64,000 bases of DNA from CAVVIO01 sp963748095. GTDB taxonomy: Bacteria; Bacteroidota; Bacteroidia; Bacteroidales; UBA10428. Position numbers and translations under genes: made by a program. The stretch is from contig CAVVIO010000012.1 in NCBI GenBank assembly GCA_963748095.1, forward strand, positions 1 through 64,000. Reading direction: 5' to 3'. The notes below the pieces were generated by a model, which was not told the DNA's origin, ran no database searches, and saw only the letters and a list, made by a program, of their open reading frames with translations. Positions 19,381 through 29,336 of the stretch are shown in pieces; position 1 is the stretch's first letter; each line of letters begins with the position of its first letter.

Positions 19381-19791
19381 ATGATTAATAAAAGGCCTAT
19401 ATTATTGCTGGAGGATGATCATGTAGATGCAATGATTGTAGAACGAGCACTGAAAGACCTGAAGGTAGAAAATGAGCTGATTATAGCTAAAAATGGCGAA
19501 GAAGGTCTGGAATACTTAAGAGATAAGGAAAACCATTTACCAGGTATAATTCTTCTTGATCTGAATATGCCTCGCATGAACGGCCTTGAATTTCTGGAAG
19601 TTGTAAAAAAGGATGATCAGTTAAAAAAAATTCCAATTGTTGTGCTGACAACATCGGACGAAGAAAAAGACCGGTCGGCAAGTTATAACCTGGGAATAGC
19701 CGGTTACATGACAAAACCGGTAAATTACCCACAATTTGTTGAAGTCTTGCGCACTATCACCTTATATTGGTCTTTATCAAAAATGCCCTAA
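19381..19791 (+). CDS. Single-domain response regulator (Rcp1-like receiver)
   Basis: A 136-residue receiver with no output domain. The acidic pocket LEDDH (E11, D12, D13), the phospho-acceptor D60 in LLDLNMP, the T90/T91 pair in VVLTTSD and K112 in MTKP are all present, so it can be phosphorylated. The text resembles cyanobacterial Rcp1-like receivers that work with phytochrome-type kinases. The large kinase gene that follows may overlap its 3' end, so the two are likely partners. Confidence 0.9.
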   Translation: MINKRPILLLEDDHVDAMIVERALKDLKVENELIIAKNGEEGLEYLRDKENHLPGIILLDLNMPRMNGLEFLEVVKKDDQLKKIPIVVLTTSDEEKDRSASYNLGIAGYMTKPVNYPQFVEVLRTITLYWSLSKMP

Positions 19792-19919
19792 TCAACTTAA
19801 TATCAACGGAATTATGTAATTTGCTCTTGTTAAATATTTTATCGATCAATATTTTTTACACAAATATGTTTTCAGGGCACCCATCATTTATATCTTTTAC
19901 GGCACTATACCGGATTTTA

Positions 19920-22900
19920 ATGTCGAAATTTTATATATTCTGCACTAAGAATCTATTTCTTTCATCCCCTTTACCCATATATAATCAGGCTTTTCGACCA
20001 CTATACAAATATATTATTCTTATAATTTTTTCGACTTTCACTAATAATGAAATAATTTACAGCCAGTGTAAAACTTTTCTTTTCAATCATATTAACATCC
20101 AGGATGGTTTATCTGATCAGGTGGTGACTTGTATAACCCAAGACAGTACAGGGTTTATCTGGATTGGGACAATTAACGGGCTTAACCGTTATGATGGGTA
20201 TAATTTTAAGGTATTTCAGCACGATGTTTTCAATAACGCTACTATAAGTAATAATAATATAAAAGATATTCTGGTAGACCATTGCGGAAACTTATGGATT
20301 GCAACCGATGACGGTTTGAATAAATTCAATAAGAATCTGGAAAATTTTACTAATTATAATGAATTTCCGGCTGATTCCTTTTTGCAAATAACCAGAAATA
20401 CCCAATGTATTGCAGAAGATAAAGATGGTGTGATATGGTTGGGAACAATCGGGTCGGGATTAATTGCTTATAATCCGGGAAACAAAAAATTCATTCAGTT
20501 AAAATCTAATAAAAAGGATGAATTTAGTTTGCCCAACAATTCCATTTCCAGCATTATAATCGATCAGAAAGGTACATTATGGGTAGGTACATCAAATGGC
20601 TTATCCATACTGGAAGCAGTAGAAAAAAAGAAACTATGGAAACCTTCCTCAAGACTTATTTTTAATAATTATTTCCATACTGAAAGAAAAGGCAGCCTTA
20701 TTTCCTCCAAAATCAATTGTTTATTTCTGGATAGTAAAAAAAATATATGGGTTGGCACCCCCAATGGCTTATCACAACTAACATTGGAGAACGTAAACCC
20801 AATGTGGTTCATAAATTATTCTCACCAGATTAATGATCCTGAAAGCCTTCCAAGAAATTATATTTGGACTGTTTTCGAAGATTCTAAAAAACAATTATGG
20901 GTCGGCACTGAAGAAGGTTTAACCCTTGCTAAACAATCAGAAAAAAATGAAAAGTTAAAATTCTGTTATTATTTACAGGACCTGACAAATGCTCAGGCCT
21001 TGCATAACAGCACAGTACGCGCCATGTACGAGGATAAATCGGGATTATTATTTATGGGTACTTTCGGAGGTATTAATACACTTAATTTAAAACAAAAAAA
21101 GTTTGTTAATTATTCACCTTTCTCTAATAGAAAAAATAAACTCGAAGTCAAAGATGTGTATGAAGATAGTAAAAATAATTTATGGATGGCAAGCTGGCAT
21201 GGATTGTTCAAATATAACAGAAATCATGAAAATTATATCATTTACAATGCTGATTCCACTAATCCTGCTACAATAAATAATGATCATGTATGGTCTGTAA
21301 TCGGTGATAAATACGGATCGATATGGGCAGGTACCAGTGAGGGACTTAATCGTTTGAATACAGCTACAGGAAAAATCACGCATTATAAGAACGATCCCGC
21401 AAATATTCATTCATTATCAAATAATTTTGTAAACTGTCTGACTATAGACAAGAAAAACAGGCTTTGGGCAGGAACAAACTATGGAATTTCTGTTTTAGAT
21501 ATCAACACGGGTACCCCAACTTTTAAAAATTACGTACCGGTAATCTCTCCCAAACTGTCATCAGAAAATTATGTATACAATATTTATGAAGAGGTCCACG
21601 GTACAATGTGGCTGGCTACCGGATCGGGATTATATGCATTTCATCCTGATTCAGGCACATTTACTTCATACCATCATGTACCAAATAAACTGAACAGTCT
21701 GATTTCAGATAATGTATCCTGTGTTACTGAATTTCCTGAAGGAACTTTCTGGATAGGAACGGATGAAGGTATGGACAAATTTGATCTTAACACAAACCAT
21801 TTTGAACATTATGTAATCAAAAACGGATTACCTAATAATCAGATAAAAGCAATTCTGCGCGATGACTCATTAAACCTTTGGATTAGCACTGCAAGAGGCT
21901 TATCGAAATTTAATATCCCTTCAGGGATTTTTACAAACTTTTTTGAAAATGACGGCATTGAAAGTAGCATATTTACTGCCGGGGCATGGAAAACAAAACA
22001 GGGTGAGATGCTATTTGCCAATTATAAGGGTGTTCTGGGATTTTATCCGGACAGTATCTATCTGAATGAATATGTACCCAATATCTTAATAACCGATTTT
22101 CTATTATACAACCAACCTGTAAATGTAGGGCAGCAGGAAAATGGAAGAGTTATTTTACCAAAACCTATAAATCAAACCCACACACTGATACTATCTTTTA
22201 AAGATTATGTTTTTTCATTTGAATTTGCAGCACTTTCCTATATGAACCCCGAATTCAATAAATATTCTTACCGAATGGATGGCTTTGATACAGGGTGGCA
22301 GCAAACAACAGCCGACAGACGATTTGCCACATACACAAATCTTAATCCGGGTAAGTATGTCTTCCGGGTGATAGGAAGTAACAATGATGGTAAATGGAAT
22401 AATATAGGAACATCCCTGAATATTATTATAACTCCTCCCTACTATAAAACCTGGTGGTTCAGAATAAGCATTATTTTACTGATTATATTTTTAATTCTCA
22501 CCATATATTATTTAAAAATACGATCGGTACAGACGCAACAAATAGTATTACAGGCAAAAGTTGAAGAGAGAACCAGAGAACTGCTGCAGGTAAATGAAAA
22601 ATTAAAAAAACAACATAAAGAAATCCGGGAACAAAAAGAAATTCTTGAAATACAGAAAGATAAGATTTCTTTGGTAAATAAATCACTGGAAGAATTTTCC
22701 TATGTGGTTTCTCATGATCTTAAAGCTCCACTCAGGGGTATCCGACAATTATCGCACTGGCTTGCACAGGACTTTCACGAATCGCTGAATGAAGACGGAC
22801 GCGAGATAATAAGGCTTCTTACCCGCAGAGTAGATAAAATGAGTAAGTTAATAGAAGGTATTTTGCAGTATTCAAGGGTTGGGAAAAAAACCGTTTATAT

Positions 22901-23351
22901 TCAGAAAATAGATCTCAATAAGCTGGTAAAAGATACAATAGATATGATCTCCCCTCCTGAACATATTAATATTGAAATAAAACAGTCATTACCTTTATTA
23001 AATGCAGATATCACTCAAATGGAACAGGTATTTTTAAATCTAATTAGTAATGCTGTAAAGTTCATCGATAAACCAAAAGGAGAAATAGTAATTAATTGTG
23101 TAAATAAAAAAAATTATTACGAGTTCAGTATATCGGATAATGGTATCGGGATCGAAGAAAAGTACTATGAAAAAATTTTCGGTGTTTTTCAGACTCTTAA
23201 CCTGCAACGTGAAAATCTGGATACCGGTATAGGACTAACCATAGTTAAAAAAATAATTGAAATGTGGGGAGGAAAAATCTGGTTGCAATCAGTACCGGGA
23301 CAGGGATCAACATTCTTTTTCACAATTCCGGAAAAAATTAAAATTTCTTAG
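19920..23351 (+). CDS. Two-component propeller sensor histidine kinase
   Basis: A long sensor kinase. About 14 Reg_prop propeller repeats (repeated DxxGxLWVGT-type text) form two beta-propellers, followed by a Y_Y_Y domain (about 22200-22430), one membrane segment (WWFRISIILLIIFLILTIYY), a coiled coil, a HisKA domain (VVSHDLKAPL, His codon at 22713) and a HATPase domain (N-box NLISNAVKF, SDNGIGI, DTGIGLTIVKK). Unlike Bacteroides hybrid two-component systems it ends after the ATPase, with no receiver or AraC domain. The frame is open from 19767, overlapping the receiver gene; the ATG at 19920 places a hydrophobic signal-like segment (YIILIIFSTF) near the N-terminus and is preferred. ATG 19866 is another choice. 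Confidence 0.85.
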   Translation: MSKFYIFCTKNLFLSSPLPIYNQAFRPLYKYIILIIFSTFTNNEIIYSQCKTFLFNHINIQDGLSDQVVTCITQDSTGFIWIGTINGLNRYDGYNFKVFQHDVFNNATISNNNIKDILVDHCGNLWIATDDGLNKFNKNLENFTNYNEFPADSFLQITRNTQCIAEDKDGVIWLGTIGSGLIAYNPGNKKFIQLKSNKKDEFSLPNNSISSIIIDQKGTLWVGTSNGLSILEAVEKKKLWKPSSRLIFNNYFHTERKGSLISSKINCLFLDSKKNIWVGTPNGLSQLTLENVNPMWFINYSHQINDPESLPRNYIWTVFEDSKKQLWVGTEEGLTLAKQSEKNEKLKFCYYLQDLTNAQALHNSTVRAMYEDKSGLLFMGTFGGINTLNLKQKKFVNYSPFSNRKNKLEVKDVYEDSKNNLWMASWHGLFKYNRNHENYIIYNADSTNPATINNDHVWSVIGDKYGSIWAGTSEGLNRLNTATGKITHYKNDPANIHSLSNNFVNCLTIDKKNRLWAGTNYGISVLDINTGTPTFKNYVPVISPKLSSENYVYNIYEEVHGTMWLATGSGLYAFHPDSGTFTSYHHVPNKLNSLISDNVSCVTEFPEGTFWIGTDEGMDKFDLNTNHFEHYVIKNGLPNNQIKAILRDDSLNLWISTARGLSKFNIPSGIFTNFFENDGIESSIFTAGAWKTKQGEMLFANYKGVLGFYPDSIYLNEYVPNILITDFLLYNQPVNVGQQENGRVILPKPINQTHTLILSFKDYVFSFEFAALSYMNPEFNKYSYRMDGFDTGWQQTTADRRFATYTNLNPGKYVFRVIGSNNDGKWNNIGTSLNIIITPPYYKTWWFRISIILLIIFLILTIYYLKIRSVQTQQIVLQAKVEERTRELLQVNEKLKKQHKEIREQKEILEIQKDKISLVNKSLEEFSYVVSHDLKAPLRGIRQLSHWLAQDFHESLNEDGREIIRLLTRRVDKMSKLIEGILQYSRVGKKTVYIQKIDLNKLVKDTIDMISPPEHINIEIKQSLPLLNADITQMEQVFLNLISNAVKFIDKPKGEIVINCVNKKNYYEFSISDNGIGIEEKYYEKIFGVFQTLNLQRENLDTGIGLTIVKKIIEMWGGKIWLQSVPGQGSTFFFTIPEKIKIS

Positions 23352-23387
23352 GATTTATTTGAAAGAGTAATTGATAAATCCGGTTTA

Positions 23388-24620
23388 TTAATTTTTAATC
23401 AGTGCCCTTACACGTTGCAGTAAAGGAGGATGTGAATAATGAAAGAAAACGTAAGCCGGATGTGGGGTCAGGTTACTCAGATTTTTAGAAGTAAGTTTTT
23501 TTAATGCTGTTATCAATGGTTCAGCTTTATAATTTTCTTTTGCATATAGATCGGCTGCATATTCATTTTTTCTCGATAAGATATTCATTCCAATTCCGAC
23601 TACCAGGGATATTGGGCTATATAGTATTCCGAACGCTATCAATCCAAGTTGGAAAAATGGTTTCTCAGATCCTAAAGCATGCGAAAGAGCCGGATTTGCC
23701 AACATTAATGATAAAATATATAAAGTAATTCCTGTTTGTACGATACCGGCCAGTATACCCGTAAGCGTGTGTTTTTTCTTATAATGGCCTATTTCATGCG
23801 CCAGCACTCCTACAATTTCATCAGTAGTCATATCATTAATAAGTGTATCGTATAATACGATTCTTTTTTTTGCACCTAGTCCGCTAAAATAAGCATTGGC
23901 CTTGGTCGATCTTTTTGAACCATCGATTACAAAAATATTATCCAGCTTAAAACCAACTTTGTTGCTGAATGTTTCAATGGCTTTTCGTAAGTCTCCTTCT
24001 TCAAGTGGCGTCTGTTTATTAAAAAGAGGTACAATTAGTGAAGAATAGAACATTGTCATGAATATTGTGAATGCACTTATAGCTATCCAGGCATATAGCC
24101 AGAAATAGTCAGTAGTTAACTGATAAAACCAAATGATGAGCGCAAGTATTCCTCCCCCTAATATTGCTCCCAGTGCCCAGCCTTTCAGTTTATCAAAAAT
24201 AAAGGTTTTGATTGTCATCTTATTAAAACCGAATCTTTCTTCTATTACAAAAGTATCGTATAAACTAAAAGGTATATTAATAAGATCGGAGGCAAACATT
24301 ATTATTCCAAAAAATATCAAGGCCCCTATAATTGGATTTGTGGATACTTCTAATGCAATATTATTCACATAACTAAATCCTCTCAAAAACAGCATCAGCA
24401 AAATAAGCCCGAAACTAAGGGTACTCGTAATCATGGAAAAACGATCATTCACCCGTTTATATTCCTGCTGTTTTTTGTATTTTTCTTCATCGTATATTCC
24501 TTCCAGTTCAGATGGGAGATTAACGGATATCTTGGATGTATTCAGTAAATCAAGTATTCGTTCCAGCAGATAATTAAAAATTGTTATACTTATAATCAAA
24601 TAAAAAACAGTATTATGCAT
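23388..24620 (-). CDS. M48 family metalloprotease (Ste24-type)
   Basis: A 410-residue integral-membrane zinc protease. Several hydrophobic segments surround VLAHEIGHYKKKH (HEXXH) and a downstream glutamate in SRKNEYAADLYA, the third zinc ligand. The N-terminal DUF with LPSELEGIYDEEKYKKQQEY is typical of CAAX-prenyl-protease-1-like proteins found in many bacteria. Its likely role is membrane protein quality control. It is convergent with the propeller kinase. A TACTTTTG box lies 27 bases upstream. Confidence 0.92.
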   Translation of the reverse strand: MHNTVFYLIISITIFNYLLERILDLLNTSKISVNLPSELEGIYDEEKYKKQQEYKRVNDRFSMITSTLSFGLILLMLFLRGFSYVNNIALEVSTNPIIGALIFFGIIMFASDLINIPFSLYDTFVIEERFGFNKMTIKTFIFDKLKGWALGAILGGGILALIIWFYQLTTDYFWLYAWIAISAFTIFMTMFYSSLIVPLFNKQTPLEEGDLRKAIETFSNKVGFKLDNIFVIDGSKRSTKANAYFSGLGAKKRIVLYDTLINDMTTDEIVGVLAHEIGHYKKKHTLTGILAGIVQTGITLYILSLMLANPALSHALGSEKPFFQLGLIAFGILYSPISLVVGIGMNILSRKNEYAADLYAKENYKAEPLITALKKLTSKNLSNLTPHPAYVFFHYSHPPLLQRVRALIKN

Positions 24621-24646
24621 CGTAATCCGTTAATAAGTTAAGTGCG

Positions 24647-24654
24647 CAAAAGTA
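24647..24654 (-). promoter_or_regulatory. -7 box upstream of M48 protease gene
   Basis: TACTTTTG on the minus strand, 27 bases before the start codon, the same octamer as upstream of amt and purL in this window. Confidence 0.45.
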
Positions 24655-24744
24655 ATAATAAAATAATGAAAATGCCATGTAAACACAAACACATCATCCG
24701 GCCTTTTGTTTGTAGCCCAAGAATATAAAATTATGAGTTAACTT

Positions 24745-25782
24745 TCATTGATTTAATTGTGAATCAATGATCTTATTCACTTGCAGTCTGGTTTCCAAAA
24801 TTTTCCAGTATTTTTTTGTAATGGGATTATCACTCAAAGTATCCGATTTTTCAATCCATGGTATAGCCAGATCTATCCTGTTCTGCATTTCACAGGCGAG
24901 CGCCATATTAAAAGCGGCCCTCGCGGCTATCTTTTTATCAGGATTTAGGGTTTGAGGATTCCAAAATTCTGCAGCTTTCTTCCATTCGTTTTTTCTTATA
25001 TATTTTTTTGCCAAACGAAATTTTTTATTTCCGGCTATAAAATAAATACGATTAATTCCATCTGCCCAATAAGGAGCTATTCGTCTGCCATATTCGGTCC
25101 CTGCTTTATTAAAAGATTTAATGATCATATTCTCAACTGTTGGAAAATTGGAAGAAGCATCTGTGAAAGTTAATTCTATACTTTTCCATTTTAATGTATC
25201 AGATTGTGAATAATAATCATCTATTTGATAATTATATGGATCATATAATTTCCAAATTGTTTTAATAAATATTAAATAATCAATTGTATAGTAACCAAAA
25301 AAATTCGTGTTTATAAACAGTGAATCACTTAAATTGAAATATTCCAGAGCCAATAATCCATCTGTACTGTCAGTATCGCATTTTTTCTTTACATCGGCCC
25401 ATGGAATAGAAGGATCAGGATGATGAATGTTTTTTATCCCTTCATAATTTCCAGATATTTTAACTCGCTGGTAACGAGGTGATTTCTCCAGTACATCTGA
25501 AACTGCATATAGTCCTTCTGCTGACAATGGGTAGTAATTTTTTGTTGAATCCAATATTACGTCATTCAATGAGTCCAGGCTACCTTTAATATTTTCAGGG
25601 TAAACACGGGATACTAAACTCAGGCTTTTTACATTACCTGGAATCTTTTTATCAGCAGGAACAAGAATACTGATACTGATGTCTTCCGTAGGGGAACAGG
25701 CAGTCACAAGAATCATAAGTAACAGCAGAATAATGCAATATGGAGACTTTTGAAACATTAATTTGGCTTTTCTGCACCTCAC
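24745..25782 (-). CDS. Lipoprotein, DUF6340-like, with TPR-type C-terminus
   Basis: A 345-residue predicted lipoprotein. The signal peptide ends in a lipobox (LVTAC, about residue 29). The next region (VPADKKIPGNVKSLSLVSRVYP, then a segment on summing a target level) resembles the DUF6340 lipoproteins of Bacteroidota. The C-terminal 100 residues contain helices with alanine and glycine in TPR-like spacing (AARAAFNMALACEMQNRIDLAIPW, shown in parts). The start may be the ATG at codon 9 (MFQKSPY). The function is unknown; the family assignment is from memory of sequence pattern. Confidence 0.65.
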   Translation of the reverse strand: MRCRKAKLMFQKSPYCIILLLLMILVTACSPTEDISISILVPADKKIPGNVKSLSLVSRVYPENIKGSLDSLNDVILDSTKNYYPLSAEGLYAVSDVLEKSPRYQRVKISGNYEGIKNIHHPDPSIPWADVKKKCDTDSTDGLLALEYFNLSDSLFINTNFFGYYTIDYLIFIKTIWKLYDPYNYQIDDYYSQSDTLKWKSIELTFTDASSNFPTVENMIIKSFNKAGTEYGRRIAPYWADGINRIYFIAGNKKFRLAKKYIRKNEWKKAAEFWNPQTLNPDKKIAARAAFNMALACEMQNRIDLAIPWIEKSDTLSDNPITKKYWKILETRLQVNKIIDSQLNQ

Positions 25783-25881
25783 TATTTTATGCTGTTTTTA
25801 TACTAAAAGAATAAATTATTAACAAAAAATATACCAAATAACTTAATATAGATCCCCTATAAATTATCATTTTTTAAAAAG

Positions 25882-25950
25882 AAATAGCCTGATATAAAGT
25901 TTTAAAGTTTAGATTTGAATTTAAAAATAAAACTTTATACCAGGCTATTT
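25882..25950 (-). terminator. Terminator of fabG: 23-bp near-perfect hairpin
   Basis: The left arm (25882-25904) and right arm (25928-25950) pair in 22 of 23 positions, with the odd pair a G-T type mismatch. On the minus strand it is followed by a U-rich stretch. It lies 18 bases after the fabG stop. Confidence 0.7.
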
Positions 25951-25967
25951 TCAATCCTTTAATATCA

Positions 25968-26714
25968 TCAGGTTTTCATTGCTCCGCAAATATTCAAAAC
26001 CTGGCCACTTACATAAGAAGCAAGGTCGGAAGCCAGGAACAATACCACTTTAGCAACTTCTTCAGGGGTACCACCCCTTCTCAAAGGAATCTGACTTTCC
26101 CATTGTTTCCTTACATCTTCAGGTAATTTATCGGTCATTTCTGTAAGAATAAATCCGGGCGCTACTGCATTGCAACGTACATTTCTCGAACCCAGTTCCT
26201 GTGCAATGGATTTGGTAAATCCGATAATTCCAGCTTTGGATGCAGAATAGTTTGCCTGTCCTGCATTACCGCCAACACCCACCACTGAACTCAGATTCAC
26301 AATCGACCCTGTTCTGTTTTTCAACATTATTTTCTGAACGGCTTTTGTGAAATTAAATACAGATTTCAGGTTTACGCTGATCACAGTATCCCATTGCTGT
26401 TCGGTCATACGCATCAGGAGTGTATCCATAGTGATGCCGGCATTATTGACCAGTACATCTACAGTACCAAATTCTTTCACTATTTCATCAACTACTTTTT
26501 CTGTCTCGGCATAATTGCTGGCATCGGAAGCATAGGCTTTTGCTTTTACTCCGAGCGCCAATAACTCTTTCTCTGTAGCCTGGGCATTTTCATCATATTT
26601 CAGGTCGGTAAAGGCTACATTTGCACCTTCCTGTGCAAATTTAATTGCTATAGCTTTACCTATTCCCCGGGCTGCACCGGTTACAATTGCAGTTTTTCCT
26701 TCGAGTAATTTCAT
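25968..26714 (-). CDS. fabG: 3-oxoacyl-ACP reductase FabG
   Basis: A 248-residue short-chain dehydrogenase. The NADP-binding TGAARGIGKAIA motif, NNAGITMD, the catalytic serine in NLSSVVG and the YSASKAG motif (Tyr/Lys) are all present. The text and length fit FabG of type II fatty acid synthesis, which reduces 3-oxoacyl-ACP with NADPH. It has its own promoter and terminator and sits 130 bases after sucD in the same direction. Confidence 0.93.
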   Translation of the reverse strand: MKLLEGKTAIVTGAARGIGKAIAIKFAQEGANVAFTDLKYDENAQATEKELLALGVKAKAYASDASNYAETEKVVDEIVKEFGTVDVLVNNAGITMDTLLMRMTEQQWDTVISVNLKSVFNFTKAVQKIMLKNRTGSIVNLSSVVGVGGNAGQANYSASKAGIIGFTKSIAQELGSRNVRCNAVAPGFILTEMTDKLPEDVRKQWESQIPLRRGGTPEEVAKVVLFLASDLASYVSGQVLNICGAMKT

Positions 26715-26746
26715 GTTAATGGTTTTTATTTGAACTTCAAATTAAA

Positions 26747-26754
26747 CAAAGTTA
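26747..26754 (-). promoter_or_regulatory. -7 box upstream of fabG
   Basis: TAACTTTG on the minus strand, 33 bases before the start codon, fits TAnnTTTG. Confidence 0.4.
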
Positions 26755-26809
26755 TACGATATTTTCAAGAGTCATTTATTCGTAAAACTTTTAAATATGG
26801 AAATTATAT

Positions 26810-26834
26810 TAAAAAAGCCAGCAAAAGGCTGGCC
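26810..26834 (-). terminator. Terminator of sucD
   Basis: The stem GCCAGC/GCTGGC with a five-base loop, followed on the minus strand by a run of six U, lies just after the sucD stop. Confidence 0.75.
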
Positions 26835-26844
26835 ATAAAGGTTA

Positions 26845-27723
26845 TTATTTGTTATTCTTTAGCGCTTCAGCCATTGCTTTTCCAATATTGGCAGGTGATT
26901 CTACTACGTGTATCCCGCATTCGCGCATAATTTTCATTTTGGCTGCGGCTGTATCATCCGCCCCACCGATTATAGCTCCGGCATGTCCCATCCGGCGACC
27001 TTTGGGAGCTGTTTGTCCGGCAATGAACCCAACCACGGGCTTGGTGCCGTTTTCTTTTATCCAGCGGGCAGCTTCGGCTTCCATGCTCCCTCCGATTTCC
27101 CCGATCATTATAATTCCTTCGGTTTCTTTGTCTGCCATTAGTAGCTTTATTGCTTCAAGAGTTGTAGTTCCGATAATAGGATCACCACCTATACCAATAC
27201 AGGTAGATTGTCCTAATCCTACTTTGGTAATCTGATCTACTGCTTCATAAGTCAATGTCCCCGAACGGGAAACTATACCAATAGTGCCTTTCCGATGAAT
27301 AAATCCCGGCATAATACCCACTTTAGCTTCATCCGGTGTGATGATGCCAGGGCAATTTGGTCCGACCAGCCGGACATCTTTCCCAACAAGGTATTCCTTA
27401 ACTTTTACCATATCAGAAGTCGGTATTCCTTCGGTAATACAAACAATTACCTTAATACCGGCCTGAGCAGCTTCCATAATGGCATCGGCTGCAAATGCCG
27501 GTGGCACAAATATTACGGATATATCTGCACCGGTTTGCTTTACTGCATCCTCTACTGTATTGAATACAGGTTTATCAAGATGAGTTTGTCCACCTTTACC
27601 AGGAGTAACACCTCCTACTACATTTGTTCCGTATTCGATCATCTGGCCGGCATGAAAAGTACCTTCGCTTCCGGTAAACCCCTGAACAACAACTTTGGAA
27701 TTTTTATTTACTAATACACTCAT
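26845..27723 (-). CDS. sucD: Succinyl-CoA synthetase alpha subunit
   Basis: A 292-residue alpha subunit of succinate-CoA ligase. The CoA-binding start (VQGFTGSEGTFHAGQMIEYG), GPNCPGIITP and the phospho-histidine loop GRRMGHAGAIIGG are all present. The enzyme couples succinyl-CoA cleavage to nucleotide triphosphate synthesis in the TCA cycle. The beta subunit gene sucC is not in this window; separation of sucC and sucD is common in Bacteroidota. Confidence 0.95.
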   Translation of the reverse strand: MSVLVNKNSKVVVQGFTGSEGTFHAGQMIEYGTNVVGGVTPGKGGQTHLDKPVFNTVEDAVKQTGADISVIFVPPAFAADAIMEAAQAGIKVIVCITEGIPTSDMVKVKEYLVGKDVRLVGPNCPGIITPDEAKVGIMPGFIHRKGTIGIVSRSGTLTYEAVDQITKVGLGQSTCIGIGGDPIIGTTTLEAIKLLMADKETEGIIMIGEIGGSMEAEAARWIKENGTKPVVGFIAGQTAPKGRRMGHAGAIIGGADDTAAAKMKIMRECGIHVVESPANIGKAMAEALKNNK

Positions 27724-27750
27724 TATTTTTAGCTAATTTAAAACTGATGC

Positions 27751-27781
27751 CAAAAATAAATTATTTTTGGCTGGTTTACAA
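27751..27781 (-). promoter_or_regulatory. Promoter of sucD
   Basis: On the minus strand TTGT (27781-27778), 19 bases, then TATTTTTG (27758-27751). Both boxes and spacing fit the Bacteroidota consensus. Confidence 0.5.
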
Positions 27782-28066
27782 TTTCACCTGTCCTTTTCTG
27801 AATTATTTCAACAGATTGATCATAGAAACTACTATCCTTCCGAGAATGGTGAGATTAATTGCATTGACAAAATTTCATATTTATTCATCAGGTTAATATT
27901 CTTACCCGGTTACCTTCTTTAAGACATTATTTTTCAATTGATATCAAGTATAATTTTATCAACATATTTCAAACTATACCCTGTTTTAAATGGGGATGTT
28001 TCTTTATATTTAATATTAATTTTACAACCATGCCGGTATAAATTTAGGGGGATATAAAAATTATAT

Positions 28067-28074
28067 TACTTTTG
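28067..28074 (+). promoter_or_regulatory. -7 box of amt
   Basis: TACTTTTG, followed by GCACCG, 48 bases before the start codon. It matches TAnnTTTG. Confidence 0.5.
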
Positions 28075-28121
28075 CACCGAATTTTAATATTTATACATTT
28101 CATCATTTAATTACATATACA

Positions 28122-29336
28122 ATGTTTGATACCGGACTTACGGCTTTTATGATTTTGGCCACCAGTTTAGTAATGCTAATGACACCAGGACTTGCTTTTT
28201 TTTATGGCGGACTGGTAGGTAAAAGAAATATCCTGAATGTAATGATCCAGAGTTTCGTCTCTATGGGAATCACAACGGTGTTATGGTTTTCTTTTGGTTA
28301 TTCCCTCTGTTTCAGCGGTGGCGAAGGTGAAATAATTGGAAACTTACATAAAGTTTTTCTAAACGGAGTTACACCTGATTCAGTATTTTCTGCGGATAAA
28401 CGTTTTCCTGAAATAGTATTTATAGCTTACCAGATGATGTTTGCCATCATTACCCCTGCCCTTATAACCGGTGCTTTTGTACACAGGGTAACATTCAAAG
28501 CTTATCTGATCTTTTTAGTCGTATGGCAGGTGTTTGTTTATTATCCCTTTGTACATATGATATGGGGAGGCGGATTGCTTGCAAAATGGGGTGTGCTGGA
28601 TTTTGCCGGAGGTGTAGTGGTTCATACCACGGCTGGTTTTGCGGCACTTGCATCGGTATTTTATGTTGGATCACGTCACGTTAAAAATCATAAGCCCAAC
28701 AGTGTTCCGTTAATGGCTGTAGGATCAGCTCTTCTTTGGTTCGGATGGTATGGTTTTAATGCCGGAAGCGAATTACAAATGAATGGTATAACAGCGATGG
28801 CCTTTTTAAATACGGATATCTCTGCATCCGTAGCAGCAGTAGTCTGGCTGATCCTGGACTGGACCATTGGAAAATATAAACGTCCGACATTTATCGGTTT
28901 ACTGACAGGATCTGTTGCCGGACTGGCTACCATCACGCCTGCAGCAGGTTATGTAACCATGCACATGGCTTTTATTATTGGAATAATTGCATCTGTAAGT
29001 TGTTTCTATGCCGTGAAAATTAAAGAAAGAATGGATTGGGACGACGCTTTGGATGTTTGGGGAGTACATGGTGTCGGTGGTCTTGTCGGTACTATACTTT
29101 TAGGTATATTCGCTACAAAAAGTATCAATCCTAATGGTGCGGATGGTTTGATTTATGGTAACTTTTCCTTTTTCTTTAAAGAGATCGTTACCATCATAAT
29201 AGCAGCACTTTATGCTTTCATTTTCACCTATATGATGTTAAAAATGATTAATCTGATAACACGTGTCAGGGTTTCTCCTGAAGAAGAAGAAATGGGACTC
29301 GATGCAGTTTTTCATGGTGAACAGGCAAGGGATTAG
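28122..29336 (+). CDS. amt: Ammonium transporter Amt
   Basis: A 404-residue AmtB/Rh-type channel with about 11 hydrophobic segments. Family landmarks are the start MTPGLAFFYGGLVGKRN, the GGLLAKWG and DFAGGVVVHTTAG block with the first pore histidine, WFGWYGFNAGS and the second pore-histidine segment DVWGVHGVGGLVGT. It conducts ammonium into the cytoplasm. No glnK gene is next to it. It may supply the two glutamate dehydrogenases of the window. Confidence 0.95.
   Translation: MFDTGLTAFMILATSLVMLMTPGLAFFYGGLVGKRNILNVMIQSFVSMGITTVLWFSFGYSLCFSGGEGEIIGNLHKVFLNGVTPDSVFSADKRFPEIVFIAYQMMFAIITPALITGAFVHRVTFKAYLIFLVVWQVFVYYPFVHMIWGGGLLAKWGVLDFAGGVVVHTTAGFAALASVFYVGSRHVKNHKPNSVPLMAVGSALLWFGWYGFNAGSELQMNGITAMAFLNTDISASVAAVVWLILDWTIGKYKRPTFIGLLTGSVAGLATITPAAGYVTMHMAFIIGIIASVSCFYAVKIKERMDWDDALDVWGVHGVGGLVGTILLGIFATKSINPNGADGLIYGNFSFFFKEIVTIIIAALYAFIFTYMMLKMINLITRVRVSPEEEEMGLDAVFHGEQARD

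Larger units (their letters stand above)
27724..28121. other. Intergenic region between sucD and amt
   Basis: About 400 bases between divergent genes. It holds a sucD promoter (27751-27781, minus) and an amt promoter (28067-28074, plus). The central 250 bases show no ORF and no clear repeat or riboswitch. Confidence 0.5.

Noticed and set aside
26849..27235. A 128-residue ORF on the plus strand opposite sucD
   Set aside because: It is the antisense shadow of a highly conserved enzyme and has no homologous text of its own.
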